Below are positions 16,738-26,140 of a stretch of DNA of 36,349 nt, piece by piece. The notes below the pieces were generated by a model, which was not told where the DNA came from, searched no databases, and was given only the letters and a program-made list of their open reading frames with translations. The stretch lies in contig JAGYME010000013.1 of NCBI GenBank assembly GCA_018400715.1, positions 1-36,349 on the forward strand. The letters are read 5' to 3'. This DNA comes from Candidatus Bipolaricaulota bacterium (GTDB lineage: Bacteria > Bipolaricaulota > Bipolaricaulia > M55B111). Positions within the stretch are counted from its first letter, which is position 1, and the number at the start of each line of letters is the position of its first letter. The position numbers and the translations under genes were made by a program.

Positions 16738-17991
16738 CTATATTTTTTTCTCCAGTTGTGCGCTTAAGTCCTGAAAGTTCTCAACCAGTCTGCTGTAACC
16801 TCTATCGATGTGTCCAAGGCCAACCACCTCAGTCGTTCCCGAGGCAGCCAATCCTGCGATGACAAGAGACGCCCCCGCACGGATGTCAGTCGCCTCTACC
16901 TTGGCCCCGCGGAGCCCGTCCGTGCCGTTGATGAACAGGGTGCTGGAGTTGGGAACGGATATGTCAGCGCCCATCTTGCGCAGCTCGGCCACGTGGCCGA
17001 ACCTGCTGTCGAACACCGTCTCTTTGACGACACTCTTTCCCTCAGCAATAGTTAGCAACGCGGAAACCGGTGCCTGTAGATCGGTGGGAAAGCCGGGATA
17101 AGGTAGGGTCCTTATCTCGAGGTTCTTTGGCCTACGGCCGGAAATTACTTCGAGGGAATCCGGCCCCTCGTTTACAGTGATCCCGGACTTGCGCATCTTC
17201 AGGGTCAGCTGTTTCATGATCGATGGCCGGACCTCGCCTACGGTGGCGTGCCCGCCGGTCGCCGCTATGGCGATCATGTAAGTGCCGGCGGCGATCCTGT
17301 CGGGTAGGACTTCGTACTCCCCGCCGTGAAGTTCCTCCGATCCCCGCACGGTCAGTATCGAGCCATCTACCTCTACGTCTGCGCCCAGCTCTACGAGGAA
17401 GTCGACCAGGTCTCGGACCTCCGGTTCCTGGGCGCCGTTGTAGATGTCCGTTTCGCCGTCCGCCCTGACAGCTGCCATCAGGAGCTGCTCAGTCGTCCCT
17501 ACGGAGGGATAATCGAGGAATATCTCGTTTCCCTGCAGGTTATTGGCCCGGGCGATGATCCGTCCATCCGTCTGGCTAATTTCCGTACCCAGCCGTGACA
17601 GTCCGTTCAGGTGAAGGTCGACCGGTCGGGTCCCGATGTTGCAACCTCCGGGTAGGGGCACTTCTGCCTCACCCACCCTGCCAAGCAGCGGTGAGAGGAC
17701 AAGGAAGGAGGCCCGCATCTTTCTCACGAGCTCCTCCGGGGCGCGGTTCGTCTCTATTCCGCCCGTAACCCGGACGGTCATCGGTGCCGGTTTCTCGATC
17801 CTCTTGCCCAGTTGCTGAATCATGGACAGCATCGTCCCCACGTCCTTCAACGGGGGGACGTTCTTCAAGGTTACCGGCTCGTCTGTAAGTAAGGTAGCTG
17901 CCAGGAGGGGTAGGGCCGAGTTTTTCGCACCGGGGACCTTTATCCGTCCTTCGAGGGGCGTTCCGCCCCTTATTATTAGCCGTTCAGACAT
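16738..17991 (-). CDS. murA: UDP-N-acetylglucosamine 1-carboxyvinyltransferase
   Basis: A 417-residue cytosolic enzyme for the first committed step of peptidoglycan precursor synthesis, adding enolpyruvate to UDP-GlcNAc. The N terminus has GGTPLEGRIKVPGAKNSALP with the catalytic Lys, and PLPGGCNIGTRPVDLH (about 110-125) carries the active-site Cys, so a fosfomycin-sensitive form is expected. FPTDLQAPVSAL (about 305) contains the conserved Asp. The length is normal. It is directly adjacent to rho and hflX with zero-base gaps. Only one MurA is present here. Confidence 0.97.
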   Translation of the reverse strand: MSERLIIRGGTPLEGRIKVPGAKNSALPLLAATLLTDEPVTLKNVPPLKDVGTMLSMIQQLGKRIEKPAPMTVRVTGGIETNRAPEELVRKMRASFLVLSPLLGRVGEAEVPLPGGCNIGTRPVDLHLNGLSRLGTEISQTDGRIIARANNLQGNEIFLDYPSVGTTEQLLMAAVRADGETDIYNGAQEPEVRDLVDFLVELGADVEVDGSILTVRGSEELHGGEYEVLPDRIAAGTYMIAIAATGGHATVGEVRPSIMKQLTLKMRKSGITVNEGPDSLEVISGRRPKNLEIRTLPYPGFPTDLQAPVSALLTIAEGKSVVKETVFDSRFGHVAELRKMGADISVPNSSTLFINGTDGLRGAKVEATDIRAGASLVIAGLAASGTTEVVGLGHIDRGYSRLVENFQDLSAQLEKKI

Positions 17992-19239
17992 TTACCCGTT
18001 CCGCATTAGTTCGAGGAATTGATCGTTGTCTTCCGTTGCCTCGATCTTCTTCTTGATAAATTCCAGAGCTTCCTGGTTGTCGTTCATTTCACTGATCATC
18101 TTACGCAGGATCCGCAGCTTGTTCAACTTGGTCTGATCGAGCAGGAGCTCCTCCTTTCGCGTGCCGGTCTGTTCCATGTTTATAGCGGGGTAAATCCGTC
18201 TGTTTGCCAGCTGCCTGTCGAGGACCAGTTCCATGTTACCCGTTCCCTTGAACTCCTCGAAGACTACCTGGTCGAGCTTGCTTCCGGTGTCGACCAGGGC
18301 AGTTCCGATGATGGTCAGGCTTCCGCCCTCCTCGACGTTACGTGCCGCTCCAAAGAACTCCTTGGGCTTGTACAGCGCGGCCGGGTCGATACCACCGGAC
18401 AGGAGTTTGCCCGAGTGGTCAACTGACAGGTTGTACGCCCGGGCAAGTCGCGTGATCGAGTCCATGAGGATGACCACGTCGTTTTTCGCCTCCACGAGCC
18501 TCTTTGCGTTGTCGGTAACCAGTTCGGCTACTTCCGTGTGGTGTTTTGGCTCCTGGTCAAATGTGGCGGCGACGACCTTACCCATGTTGATTGACCTTCT
18601 GATGTCGGTTACCTCTTCCGGTCGCTCGTCGATGAGGAGGATGATCAACGACACCTCGGGGTGGTTTGCCGCCAGCCCGTTGGCGATCTTCTTGATCAGC
18701 GTCGTCTTACCCGCCTTGGGCGGGGAGACGATAAGCCCCCTTTGCCCCTTGCCTATCGGCGCGAACAGGTCGATAATCCTCGTCGATATCTCGTCGGGAT
18801 CGTTTTCCAGCTTCAACCGCTGTTCGGGGTGGAGCGGGGTTAGATACCTGAACGAAGTCCTCTTTCTGGTCTGTTCAGGCGGTGAATCATTTATGGCAAT
18901 GACCTTGAGCAAGGCCTTGTAGTGTTCGTCGTTTTTTGGCGGTCTCGTTTGCCCGAGAACCTTATCTCCGTTCTTCAACCCAAACTTCTTGATCTGCGAG
19001 GGCGATACGTATATGTCGTTTCTTCCGGGCAAAAACGTCTTATCGCGGAGGAAACCGTAGCCGTCGGGCAGGATACCGAGTATGCCCTCGGAGAAACCCT
19101 GACCTTTGTCCTTGGCGTCGGCCTCCAGGAGTGAGTAGATCAACTCCTTCTTGTTCTTGGAGTTCAGTGTTACTTCGTATTCATCCGCGATCGTCTTAAG
19201 TTGGTCCAGATTCTTAGCCTGTAATTCCTTTAATTCCAA
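17992..19239 (-). CDS. rho: Transcription termination factor Rho
   Basis: A 415-residue hexameric RNA-dependent ATPase that ends transcription. The N-terminal Rho domain (1-45) is followed by a cold-shock-like RNA-binding domain with [11 protein letters not shown] (about 57-67) and the ATPase domain with [15 protein letters not shown] (P-loop, about 170), [11 protein letters not shown], a Q-loop/R-loop region and ATGGTRxEE-like sequence [13 protein letters not shown] (about 355). The length is near the E. coli protein. The start is TTG, 6 bases after AGGTGAG. It heads the rho/murA/hflX unit behind a perfect consensus promoter and a leader of about 370 bases. Confidence 0.97.
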   Translation of the reverse strand: MELKELQAKNLDQLKTIADEYEVTLNSKNKKELIYSLLEADAKDKGQGFSEGILGILPDGYGFLRDKTFLPGRNDIYVSPSQIKKFGLKNGDKVLGQTRPPKNDEHYKALLKVIAINDSPPEQTRKRTSFRYLTPLHPEQRLKLENDPDEISTRIIDLFAPIGKGQRGLIVSPPKAGKTTLIKKIANGLAANHPEVSLIILLIDERPEEVTDIRRSINMGKVVAATFDQEPKHHTEVAELVTDNAKRLVEAKNDVVILMDSITRLARAYNLSVDHSGKLLSGGIDPAALYKPKEFFGAARNVEEGGSLTIIGTALVDTGSKLDQVVFEEFKGTGNMELVLDRQLANRRIYPAINMEQTGTRKEELLLDQTKLNKLRILRKMISEMNDNQEALEFIKKKIEATEDNDQFLELMRNG

Positions 19240-19609
19240 TTAACTCACCTCAAATTTCAAGTCTTCTCATTTGGAATTAATTGCAATCCGGAACCGCTAT
19301 CTAAAGGGACAATGTTATTGCGTGTAAGTTTATATAGATCAAACTGTAATTTATGTAGAGCAATTCACCACGATAGTGGAAAGATTGTCTGTCTCGTTAC
19401 AGTCGTCGTTACCCAATCTAAGCACTTCCGAATTTCTGTTTGTGTTTATTTATTTTTTGACTCTATTCAATTTTTATCGCTTGGCTTGCGTCTTGTCCAG
19501 CAAAGCCTCATCAACTGAGTCCCTAGTTCGTAATAATCCCGCAACGAAAAGAGATCATTTGATAAATGGCTGATGAAAGGGGTTTGGGGCCAATTTGACT
19601 TTATTTCTC
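19240..19609 (-). other. Long 5' leader of rho
   Basis: The predicted transcript starts near 19609 and reaches the rho TTG after about 370 bases with no called gene. The start of the leader has a C-rich stretch (GGCCCCAAACCCC on the minus strand, about 19591-19579), and a small hairpin CCAC/GTGG lies at 19368-19379. Autoregulation through the leader is known for E. coli rho and is plausible here. Confidence 0.4.
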
Positions 19610-19615
19610 AACTTT

Positions 19616-19644
19616 ATTATAGATTAAAGGGTTCCCGTTGTCAA
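19616..19644 (-). promoter_or_regulatory. Perfect consensus promoter for rho
   Basis: On the minus strand TTGACA (19644-19639) and TATAAT (19621-19616) are separated by exactly 17 bases. It sits 38 bases after the stop of the upstream glycosyltransferase gene. Confidence 0.8.
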
Positions 19645-19681
19645 TAAGCTATGGGGATAATACGCCAGAAAAAAACCTGTC

Positions 19682-20332
19682 CTACTTGTCGATTTGCGTT
19701 GGCGTCAGCGTCGTCTTAATTATGTTCCCGTACATCTTCAGCCGAGACTTGATTCCGTCCTTAAATCCCCTCTTCTCCTCCTTCATCACGTGGGTAACCC
19801 CCGTTAACTTGACCTTGGTCGTCTCCAGGTTCTTCTTGAGTGACAGCTTGGTCAGGGCCATCTCCACGCCAAACTCTTCTGCCTGGGACTTGTCCAGCTC
19901 GTCCCACAGTTCTACAGAGAGGACCCTCTGGCCTGACAGGTGCGGGCTTATCTTTTGAGAGAGGTCAGTGTTGAGCCTCCCTTTGTGGAAGACGCCGATG
20001 ACCATGTCCCACGTCCCCTTGCCGTAGGTGCTGAGCATCTCATCTACGTGTCCCGCGTGTAACCCGATCAAGTCGGCGTCCACGAAGATGAGCGTGGTAT
20101 GGCTCGCTATCTCGATTCCCCGTGCTAAGGCGTTTGACTTGCCGGTGTTTTTGTGCAGGTTCAGCAGGGTGAGGTCGACGTCGCACTCCTCCGTCGTCTT
20201 CCGGGTATCGTCGGTCGAACCGTCGTTGACGACGACGATTTCGTCGACGAGTTCGGCGCCGTCCAGCGCCCCCAGGACCGAGATGATCCTGTCGGCCTCG
20301 TTGTAAGCCGGTACGATTGCCGAAGCTTTCAC
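19682..20332 (-). CDS. Family 2 glycosyltransferase
   Basis: A 216-residue GT-A fold glycosyltransferase with no membrane segment of its own. SAIVPAYNEADRI at the N terminus, EIVVVNDGSTDDT (about 31) and the metal-binding LIFVDADLIGL (about 81) are classical. The C-terminal half (HVMKEEKRGFKDGI...) is short compared with dolichyl-phosphate mannose synthase-like members, so acceptor specificity is unclear. The start is GTG with a modest GGGTGA ribosome binding site. It lies 95 bases after proS and seems to be the last gene before the rho promoter. TTTTTTT follows the stop by about 8 bases (complement of 19674-19680) without a clear hairpin. Confidence 0.85.
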   Translation of the reverse strand: MKASAIVPAYNEADRIISVLGALDGAELVDEIVVVNDGSTDDTRKTTEECDVDLTLLNLHKNTGKSNALARGIEIASHTTLIFVDADLIGLHAGHVDEMLSTYGKGTWDMVIGVFHKGRLNTDLSQKISPHLSGQRVLSVELWDELDKSQAEEFGVEMALTKLSLKKNLETTKVKLTGVTHVMKEEKRGFKDGIKSRLKMYGNIIKTTLTPTQIDK

Positions 20333-20427
20333 GTTTCACCCGGGCGTTATCTCGCCCTGTCCTCTCCGTCCCACCGACGGATGCCGGCGGGGATCAATCC
20401 CGCTCGAAAAACGTCTCGTCTCAGGGG

Positions 20428-22143
20428 TTAGCGATTTAGTAGGTCCCCGATCCTGTCGGCTACCTCGCCCCGGGGGACGCCGTCTATCTTGACCGTTTCC
20501 TTGCCGCCGGCCCGGAACTCGACCTCCAGTTCCCCGTTTTTCATCCCCCGGGGACCGATGATTATCATGACCGGAAGGCCGATCAGGTCGGCGTCGTTGA
20601 ACTTTACCCCCGGTGACTCGTCCCGGTCGTCGAACAGGGGGTCGTAACCCCTGTCGGAGAGTTCGTCGTACAGGTAACTTCCGTACTCGAAAACGTCCGA
20701 CCCCTCATCGTCGAGGACGATAATCCCGACATCGAAGGGCTGAACGGCCTCCGTCCACTTGACCCCGTCCTCGTCGTAGTTTTGCTGGATAATTGCGGGG
20801 ATGACCCGACTTATCCCGATCCCGTAACAACCCATGAGATAGGGTTTGAGCTGGCCGTCCTCGTCCTGGTAGTGCGCGTCGAGGGCCCTGGAGTACTTCT
20901 CGCCCAGCTGGAAGATCTGTCCGACCTCGATTCCGCGGTAGAAGTCCAGTTCGTCCCCGCACCTGGGGCACCTGTCTCCCTCCTGAACGCGGCGGAGGTC
21001 GGTGAACTTTGCATCTTCTAGATCCCTCTCCCAGTTTACGTTCTTTAGGTGGTAACCATTTCTGTTGGCGCCAACGATGAAGTTCTTCATCGCCTTGATG
21101 TCTGCGTCGGCGTAGATCGGTATGTCCAGCCCGATCGGACCGATGGAACCGAAGTTTGCTCCGGTTACCTGTTCGATCTCTGATTCGGTGGAGACCATCT
21201 CCAGGTCGCTCCTGCCAAGATGGCTCGAGAGTTTGGTTTCCTCCAGTTCGTCGTTTCCACCCACGAGAGCGGCGAGGTATCCGTCGTCCGTGCTGTATAT
21301 GAATGTCTTGACGATCTTCTGCCCGGGGACGTCGAGGTAGTCGGCCACCGCTGCGACCGTCTCCTTACCCGGCGTCTCTACTTCCTCCAGTTCCTTGAGT
21401 TCAACCTGGGCCTCGTCCTCCGAGGGCTTGTAGGCAGCGATGTCGACGTTGGCAGCGTAGCCACATTCGTCGCACACGGCTATCTCCTCCCCGCCCTCGT
21501 CGGCGACTGCGATGAACTCCTGCGAGTAGCTTCCGCCCATGAGGCCGCTTGGAGCGTCGACCGCGTACCAGTCTAATCCCAGTCTGTCGAAGACCCGAGC
21601 GTAAGCGTCGTACAGGTCCCGGTAGGTCTCTTCCAGGCTCTCCTGGGAGCCGTGGAAACTGTAGGCGTCCTTCATTAGAAACTCTCGCGACCGCATCACG
21701 CCGTGTCTCGGCCTGATCTCGTCGCGGTACTTGTCGTTAATCTGGTACAGTGTCAGCGGGAGGTCCTTGTAGGAACTCAGCTCGTTTCTCACCATGTCGG
21801 TAATTATTTCCTCGTGGGTGGGGCCGAGGGCGAACTCCTGGTCCTTGCGATCGGAGAGCTTGAACATCTCGTCCCCGTAATCGTCCCAGCGGCGGCTCTC
21901 TCGCCAGAGGTCGGCCGGCTGGATTATCGGGAGCTTTACTTCCTGACACCCGGCCCTGTTCATCTCCTCCCTCACGACCTCTTCGACCTTCTTTAAGACC
22001 TTGAACCCCATCGGGAGGTAATCGTAAACTCCCGCCGTAACCTTTCTAATCATGCCCGCCTGAAGCATTAGCTTATGGCTTGCCAGTTTCGCGTCCGATG
22101 GCGTCTCCTTCAACGTCGGTAAAAAGTATTCGCTAAACTTCAT
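20428..22143 (-). CDS. proS: Prolyl-tRNA synthetase, bacterial type with editing insertion
   Basis: A 571-residue class II enzyme that charges tRNA-Pro. Motif 2 (YRDEIRPRHGVMRSREFLMKD, about 138 onward) is clear. An insertion of about 180 residues follows (roughly 225-400), containing VAAVADYLDVPGQKIVKTF and YLAALVGGNDELEETKL, the Ala-tRNA-Pro editing domain. Motif 3 with GCYGIGISRVIPAI and a C-terminal anticodon-binding domain follow. The ATG at 22143 is preferred because AAGGAG lies 5 bases upstream; a GTG two codons earlier overlaps that site. It follows the CBS gene by 22 bases. Confidence 0.97.
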   Translation of the reverse strand: MKFSEYFLPTLKETPSDAKLASHKLMLQAGMIRKVTAGVYDYLPMGFKVLKKVEEVVREEMNRAGCQEVKLPIIQPADLWRESRRWDDYGDEMFKLSDRKDQEFALGPTHEEIITDMVRNELSSYKDLPLTLYQINDKYRDEIRPRHGVMRSREFLMKDAYSFHGSQESLEETYRDLYDAYARVFDRLGLDWYAVDAPSGLMGGSYSQEFIAVADEGGEEIAVCDECGYAANVDIAAYKPSEDEAQVELKELEEVETPGKETVAAVADYLDVPGQKIVKTFIYSTDDGYLAALVGGNDELEETKLSSHLGRSDLEMVSTESEIEQVTGANFGSIGPIGLDIPIYADADIKAMKNFIVGANRNGYHLKNVNWERDLEDAKFTDLRRVQEGDRCPRCGDELDFYRGIEVGQIFQLGEKYSRALDAHYQDEDGQLKPYLMGCYGIGISRVIPAIIQQNYDEDGVKWTEAVQPFDVGIIVLDDEGSDVFEYGSYLYDELSDRGYDPLFDDRDESPGVKFNDADLIGLPVMIIIGPRGMKNGELEVEFRAGGKETVKIDGVPRGEVADRIGDLLNR

Positions 22144-22165
22144 TGCCACTCCTTGTTAAAATGGT

Positions 22166-22600
22166 CTACAAAAGTGCACCGAGCAAATCTATTCTCTGGA
22201 CGACTCCGCACAACATCCCCTCTTTGTCGATGACTGGGACCCTGTTTAGCTCGTTTCGAATGATCAGGTCGGCGACGTGGATGTCCTCCTCGTCCTCGTC
22301 GACGGTGATCACGTCCTCGACCATGTACTCTGATACCCTGTCGCCCTTGATCTCCTCCAGTCTCCGGGAGAGCTGATTAATGTCGGGAATATAGGAGGCG
22401 GTCCGGAGCATTTCGAAGTAATTGGGCAGGGCCGCGGAAATCACGTCCCGCTCCGAGATGAATCCGACTACTACGCCCCGCTCGTCGGTCACCGGCACCC
22501 CGGACACGCTCGTCTTCTCCATTAGGTAGATCAGCGCCTTGAGCGTCTCGTCCTCCCGGACCGAGGTGAGGTCTTTAGTCATTATTTCTTTTACCTTCAT
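22166..22600 (-). CDS. Tandem CBS-domain protein
   Basis: A 144-residue protein made only of two CBS domains: MKVKEIMTKDLTSVREDETL starts the first, and SEYMVEDVITVDEDEDI-like sequence (about residue 90) the second. Such stand-alone pairs bind adenine nucleotides and usually sense energy state or regulate a partner. The partner is not shown by the sequence. It starts one base after the stop of the pfkB gene and has GGAGGGGAG upstream, so it is co-translated. Its position between a sugar-phosphate kinase and proS suggests a regulatory role, but this is only context. Confidence 0.88.
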   Translation of the reverse strand: MKVKEIMTKDLTSVREDETLKALIYLMEKTSVSGVPVTDERGVVVGFISERDVISAALPNYFEMLRTASYIPDINQLSRRLEEIKGDRVSEYMVEDVITVDEDEEDIHVADLIIRNELNRVPVIDKEGMLCGVVQRIDLLGALL

Positions 22601-22601
22601 G

Positions 22602-23558
22602 TTAGCTCCCCTCCATCTCGCTTACGGCTACCTGCGAGAGCTGCGCGTGGACCAGCGAGGTGTCGCGGCAGATCTTCTCGTAGACCTCCACGCTCGCCAT
22701 CGCCGCCGCCAGGCCATATCTTACCGCTTCGTGCATGTCCTTGCCCTCCAGGAGCTGGTAGATGATTCCTCCAATGAGGGTGTCTCCAGCTCCGACCCGG
22801 TTCTTGGGGGTCAGTTTCTCCCGGTCCGCCTCGAAGTCCCAGATCTTGTCCTTGCTGACGAGGATATCACCCGTCAGGCCGTGTGACAGGAGGACGTATT
22901 CAGTCCCGTACCCGATGATCTTCTTTCCGATGTCGATGATTGACTGGCTGGAGTCGATGACCTCTCCCATGACCTTCTTCCGTTCCCGGATGTCCGGCTT
23001 CAACAGGTAAGGGCCGGCTTCAGCTGCCGGTCCCAGGTGGTCGCCACCCGTATTTACGACGGTCCTGATATCCTTCTCCTTGGCCAGCCTGACAAGCTTG
23101 CCGTAGATGTCATTAGGGACCCTCGGGGGGATGCTCCCCGACAGGACGACGCACTCCACCCGGTGGAGCATCGTCTTGTACTGCTTGAGGAACTGTTCCA
23201 GGGCCCGTTCCGAAATGGGTGGCCCCTCGCTGTTTATCTCGATGGGGGTGTCCTCCTTCCCCTTCCGCAGGATAGCGACGTTGCTCCTGGTTTCTTCCGT
23301 TATCCACGTGAGGTTCGTCGTAATCCCCTTGTCGCGGAGTGACCTCTCTATCGTTCTTCCCGTATGCCCACCGATCAAACCCATGGCTATGTTCTCTATG
23401 CCGACGCTGGCCAGGTAGGTGGAAACGTTGATCCCCTTACCGCCGGCGCTGGAATGGGAGCGGTAGGCGCGCGAAAGCATTGTTTCGCCTTCCTGTTCTA
23501 TTTCCTTGACCCAGTAGATTAAGTCATAAGCGGGATTTAACGTGACTGTTAGTATCAT
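22602..23558 (-). CDS. pfkB: PfkB-family kinase, 1-phosphofructokinase-like
   Basis: A 318-residue ribokinase-fold sugar-phosphate kinase of the FruK/LacC group. LTVTLNPAYDLIYWV at the N terminus, SSAGGKGINVSTYLASVG (about 37-54) and the C-terminal NRVGAGDTLIGGIIYQ, with catalytic Asp, are diagnostic. It probably phosphorylates fructose 1-phosphate or tagatose 6-phosphate; the sequence does not settle which. The ATG at 23558 has GGAGAG 8 bases upstream; a GTG three codons earlier overlaps that site. It overlaps the end of miaB by 35 bases. No PTS fructose permease is nearby, which is unusual for fruK. Confidence 0.9.
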   Translation of the reverse strand: MILTVTLNPAYDLIYWVKEIEQEGETMLSRAYRSHSSAGGKGINVSTYLASVGIENIAMGLIGGHTGRTIERSLRDKGITTNLTWITEETRSNVAILRKGKEDTPIEINSEGPPISERALEQFLKQYKTMLHRVECVVLSGSIPPRVPNDIYGKLVRLAKEKDIRTVVNTGGDHLGPAAEAGPYLLKPDIRERKKVMGEVIDSSQSIIDIGKKIIGYGTEYVLLSHGLTGDILVSKDKIWDFEADREKLTPKNRVGAGDTLIGGIIYQLLEGKDMHEAVRYGLAAAMASVEVYEKICRDTSLVHAQLSQVAVSEMEGS

Positions 23559-24864
23559 CTTTAACACTCTCCTTCAGGGTACCAGTCAGGGTGCCGTTCT
23601 CCTTTGCTCTGACCTCTACGGTGACGAATTCACCTCTGGGGTTTCCGGAGGCCGGAAAAGTTACCGTCTTGTTGAACTCGTTCTTGCCGTAATACAAACC
23701 TTCTCCTCTTGCTTTCCCCTCTACCAGAACCTCCGAGGTCCTATCGAGGTATATATCGTTGAAATCTCTGGAAGATTTCTTTTGTACTTCAAGCACCTCC
23801 TGGAGACGCCTGTCTTTCTCCTCCGCGGGGACGTCATCTTTCATCGTAGCGCTGAGCGTGTTCGGGCGCGGAGAGAACTTGGCGACGTAGACGGAACCGA
23901 ACTGGACGTTGCGGATGACCTCCAGCGTCTCCTGAAAGTCCTCTTCCCTCTCGCCGGGGTGGCCAACGATCAAGTCCGTGGTTATGTTGATTTCCGGGTC
24001 CATCTCGCGGGCTGTTTCAACCAGGTCCAGATAATCGCTCTTGCTGTAGTTTCTGTTCATGATTTCCAGCACCCTATCCGACCCCGACTGCAGCGGCAGG
24101 TGGACGTGTCTGGGTACGTTGGAAAAGTCCTTCATCACTTCTAAGGTCCTCAGGTCCATGTCCGCCGGGTGGGGCGTGGTGAAGCTCAGCCGCCCAGCCC
24201 CCGTTTTTGCCGCCCTCTCCAACAGCCAGGCGAAGTCGACGTTACCCTCTACCTCCTTTCCGTAGGCGTTGACATTCTGGCCCAGAAGCTGTATTTCCTT
24301 GTACCCGTCGTCGACCAATGACCTGACCTCGTTCAGGACCGCCTCCGGAGGCCTGCTCCGCAGCGGGCCCCGGACCTGGGGGACGATGCAGTAAGAACAG
24401 CCGTTCGAGCAACCGTCGGCGATAGTTACCCAGGCGAAGTAGTCGGAATTCCTGCGGACAGGCAGGTCCTCAAAACCCTCCGGGTGCGGGGTTTCGACGG
24501 GCCTGTCTCCATCTCTAGCCCTGTCGGCGAGTTCGAGGATATCGCTTAAGTTGGCTGTACCAAAGACGAAGTCCACGCCGGAAGAGGACTCAGTTAGGTC
24601 CTCACCCAGGTGCTGTGCCATGCAGCCGCCTACTCCTAATAGGCTCCCCTCCTTCCGGGCGTCTTTGATCTGACCTACCCTACCGCGCACCTTTTCCTCG
24701 GATTTCTCCCTGACCGCGCAGGTGTTAAAGACGATCAGGTCAGCTTCGGATATTTCGTCGGTAATCTTATACCCGTATTCAACCAAATTACCGGCAATCA
24801 TCTCTGACCTGTGGTAGTTCAACTGGCAGCCCCAGGTCTCAATATACGCTAATTTTCCCTTCAT
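23524..24864 (-). CDS. miaB: tRNA-2-methylthio-N6-isopentenyladenosine synthase
   Basis: A 446-residue radical SAM methylthiotransferase that adds methylthio at A37 of tRNAs reading U-codons. The N-terminal cluster ligands are in ETWGCQLNYHRSEM, FNTCAVREKSEEKVRG and GVGGCMAQHLGE. The radical SAM motif is DGCSNGCSYCIVPQVRG (about 153-169). The C-terminal TRAM domain ends near residue 435. The full set of motifs and the length fit MiaB rather than RimO or MtaB. It is the first gene of the miaB/pfkB/CBS/proS/GT2 run. AAGGTG lies 11 bases before the ATG. Confidence 0.95.
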   Translation of the reverse strand: MKGKLAYIETWGCQLNYHRSEMIAGNLVEYGYKITDEISEADLIVFNTCAVREKSEEKVRGRVGQIKDARKEGSLLGVGGCMAQHLGEDLTESSSGVDFVFGTANLSDILELADRARDGDRPVETPHPEGFEDLPVRRNSDYFAWVTIADGCSNGCSYCIVPQVRGPLRSRPPEAVLNEVRSLVDDGYKEIQLLGQNVNAYGKEVEGNVDFAWLLERAAKTGAGRLSFTTPHPADMDLRTLEVMKDFSNVPRHVHLPLQSGSDRVLEIMNRNYSKSDYLDLVETAREMDPEINITTDLIVGHPGEREEDFQETLEVIRNVQFGSVYVAKFSPRPNTLSATMKDDVPAEEKDRRLQEVLEVQKKSSRDFNDIYLDRTSEVLVEGKARGEGLYYGKNEFNKTVTFPASGNPRGEFVTVEVRAKENGTLTGTLKESVKDDTNSHVKSRL

Positions 24865-25072
24865 TTCAGCTTTTGCACCTTCTAAAAATTGGGGTAGAGA
24901 TAAGATTAGGTCTGCTAATCAGTAATTGACACAATATTGTAAAATATCAGGGAAAAGATATCCAGCCCGAGCGGATTAGACGGTCCTAGGGGATTCTAGC
25001 CTTACTCTCCCGACCGAAATGGATCGATATCGCTCCGGTGAGGTTGACGTGCCCTTTAGCCGCCGCGAGATG

Positions 25073-25101
25073 TTTGTAATATCCCGTGACTCGGATATAA
25101 T
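25073..25101 (+). promoter_or_regulatory. Candidate promoter of the thioredoxin-like gene
   Basis: TTTGTA (25073-25078) and a perfect TATAAT (25096-25101) are 17 bases apart. The predicted start lies about 30 bases before the GTG start. The -35 element is poor, so confidence is limited. A TTGACA at 24926-24931 has no suitably placed -10. Confidence 0.4.
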
Positions 25102-25138
25102 TGACGATAAGACACTCAAATCCAGGAGTGAGTTTCCC

Positions 25139-26008
25139 GTGAAGAAAACCTTAACGGTCTTTACATTTGTGTCGATCGCTTTGTTTCTGTTCAGTCTCGC
25201 CCCTACCACGGTGGACGGGGCGGAGAGCCTCCCGCTGAACTACGATTTAACCACCGCGGTCAAGCTCTCAAAGATTCTGGACAGACATCTCATGTTTACC
25301 TTTGTTTCGTCAGGCTGCTCTCACTGCACTACCTTCAAGGAGGATGTCGTTTCGGCCCCCTCCGTGAAGGAGATACTTAACGACCACTTCGTCTTTTCGC
25401 TGGTTAGTTTTGACGAGTCGTTTACGGTCACGCTGCCCGAGAAGGGAGAGATAAGCAACCTGCAACTGGCTTCGGCGCTGGGCGTCAGGGGTACGCCCGC
25501 GACCTATTTCTTTTACCCCCCGGACCCGGGGCTGGCTGGCAGGGGCATACTCAGCGTTCCGGGCGTCCTCAGTTGCGAATACGTCCCGTATTACTCCGAT
25601 GCGGCGGACCAACTGCTCAACCTGTCGGAGTTCTGTAGTAGTGATGAAGCGGCGAAGAAAAGTTACGAGGAGAACGTGGGGATAACCCTGTGGGCGTTGA
25701 AACAGATTGGAACGCTATCCCCCAAGGGCGAGGGAGAGGACAACGAGTTCCTCAATTACCAAGACCCCAAGAAGAATATTAGCCCGGAGGAGCTCCAGTT
25801 ATTGGTAAATAACACGTTCCCCTTACCTATCGTGGAAAGCGTGGAGGGTGTAAAGGAACTGGAAGACCCGAAAGAAGTCATACTGGACTCCACCGGCGAA
25901 GACAAATCGGGTGAAGAGGTAGCGGATGCGATATTGGCTGATACCGACGTGAGAAAAGTCTTTATCGTCACGAAAGGGGAAGAATCCAGCGAAGATAGTT
26001 CCCAATAA
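25139..26008 (+). CDS. Exported thioredoxin-fold protein with a rhodanese-like C-terminal region
   Basis: A 289-residue protein with a signal peptide (about 1-28, basic start then a hydrophobic core, ending VDGAES). The first domain has the redox motif SSGCSHCTTFKED (Cys at about 60 and 63) and the cis-Pro loop RGTPATYFFYP, so a disulfide-related role outside the cytoplasm is likely. The last 70 residues start ISPEELQLLV and continue VILDSTGEDKSGEEVADAI, resembling a rhodanese domain in which the active Cys is absent. Start: GTG at 25139 with AGGAGTGAG upstream; a 40-codon longer frame from 25019 would bury the signal peptide. The gene is followed by the amidase 132 bases later. Rhodanese assignment is tentative. 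Confidence 0.7.
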   Translation: MKKTLTVFTFVSIALFLFSLAPTTVDGAESLPLNYDLTTAVKLSKILDRHLMFTFVSSGCSHCTTFKEDVVSAPSVKEILNDHFVFSLVSFDESFTVTLPEKGEISNLQLASALGVRGTPATYFFYPPDPGLAGRGILSVPGVLSCEYVPYYSDAADQLLNLSEFCSSDEAAKKSYEENVGITLWALKQIGTLSPKGEGEDNEFLNYQDPKKNISPEELQLLVNNTFPLPIVESVEGVKELEDPKEVILDSTGEDKSGEEVADAILADTDVRKVFIVTKGEESSEDSSQ

Positions 26009-26140
26009 CACTTTCTAGCTAGGAGCACGGAGTTACTTGGAAAAATTTTACCGATATGGGGGACATTCGTCAGTGAGTTTACGGGTGAGTCGGCTAATAA
26101 TTGAGTCCACGGGGTTTGCTGAAGCCTAATCTATTGTGAT

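Noticed and set aside
19312-19573. Two short plus-strand frames in the rho leader.
   Set aside because: They lack ribosome binding sites and family features, and lie antisense to the predicted leader.
24926-24960. A TTGACA hexamer upstream of the thioredoxin-like gene.
   Set aside because: No -10 box lies at a suitable distance; the nearest candidates are 13 or 23 bases away.
25019-25138. A 40-codon N-terminal extension of the thioredoxin-like protein.
   Set aside because: It would place the signal peptide internally; AGGAGTGAG before the GTG at 25139 decides the start.
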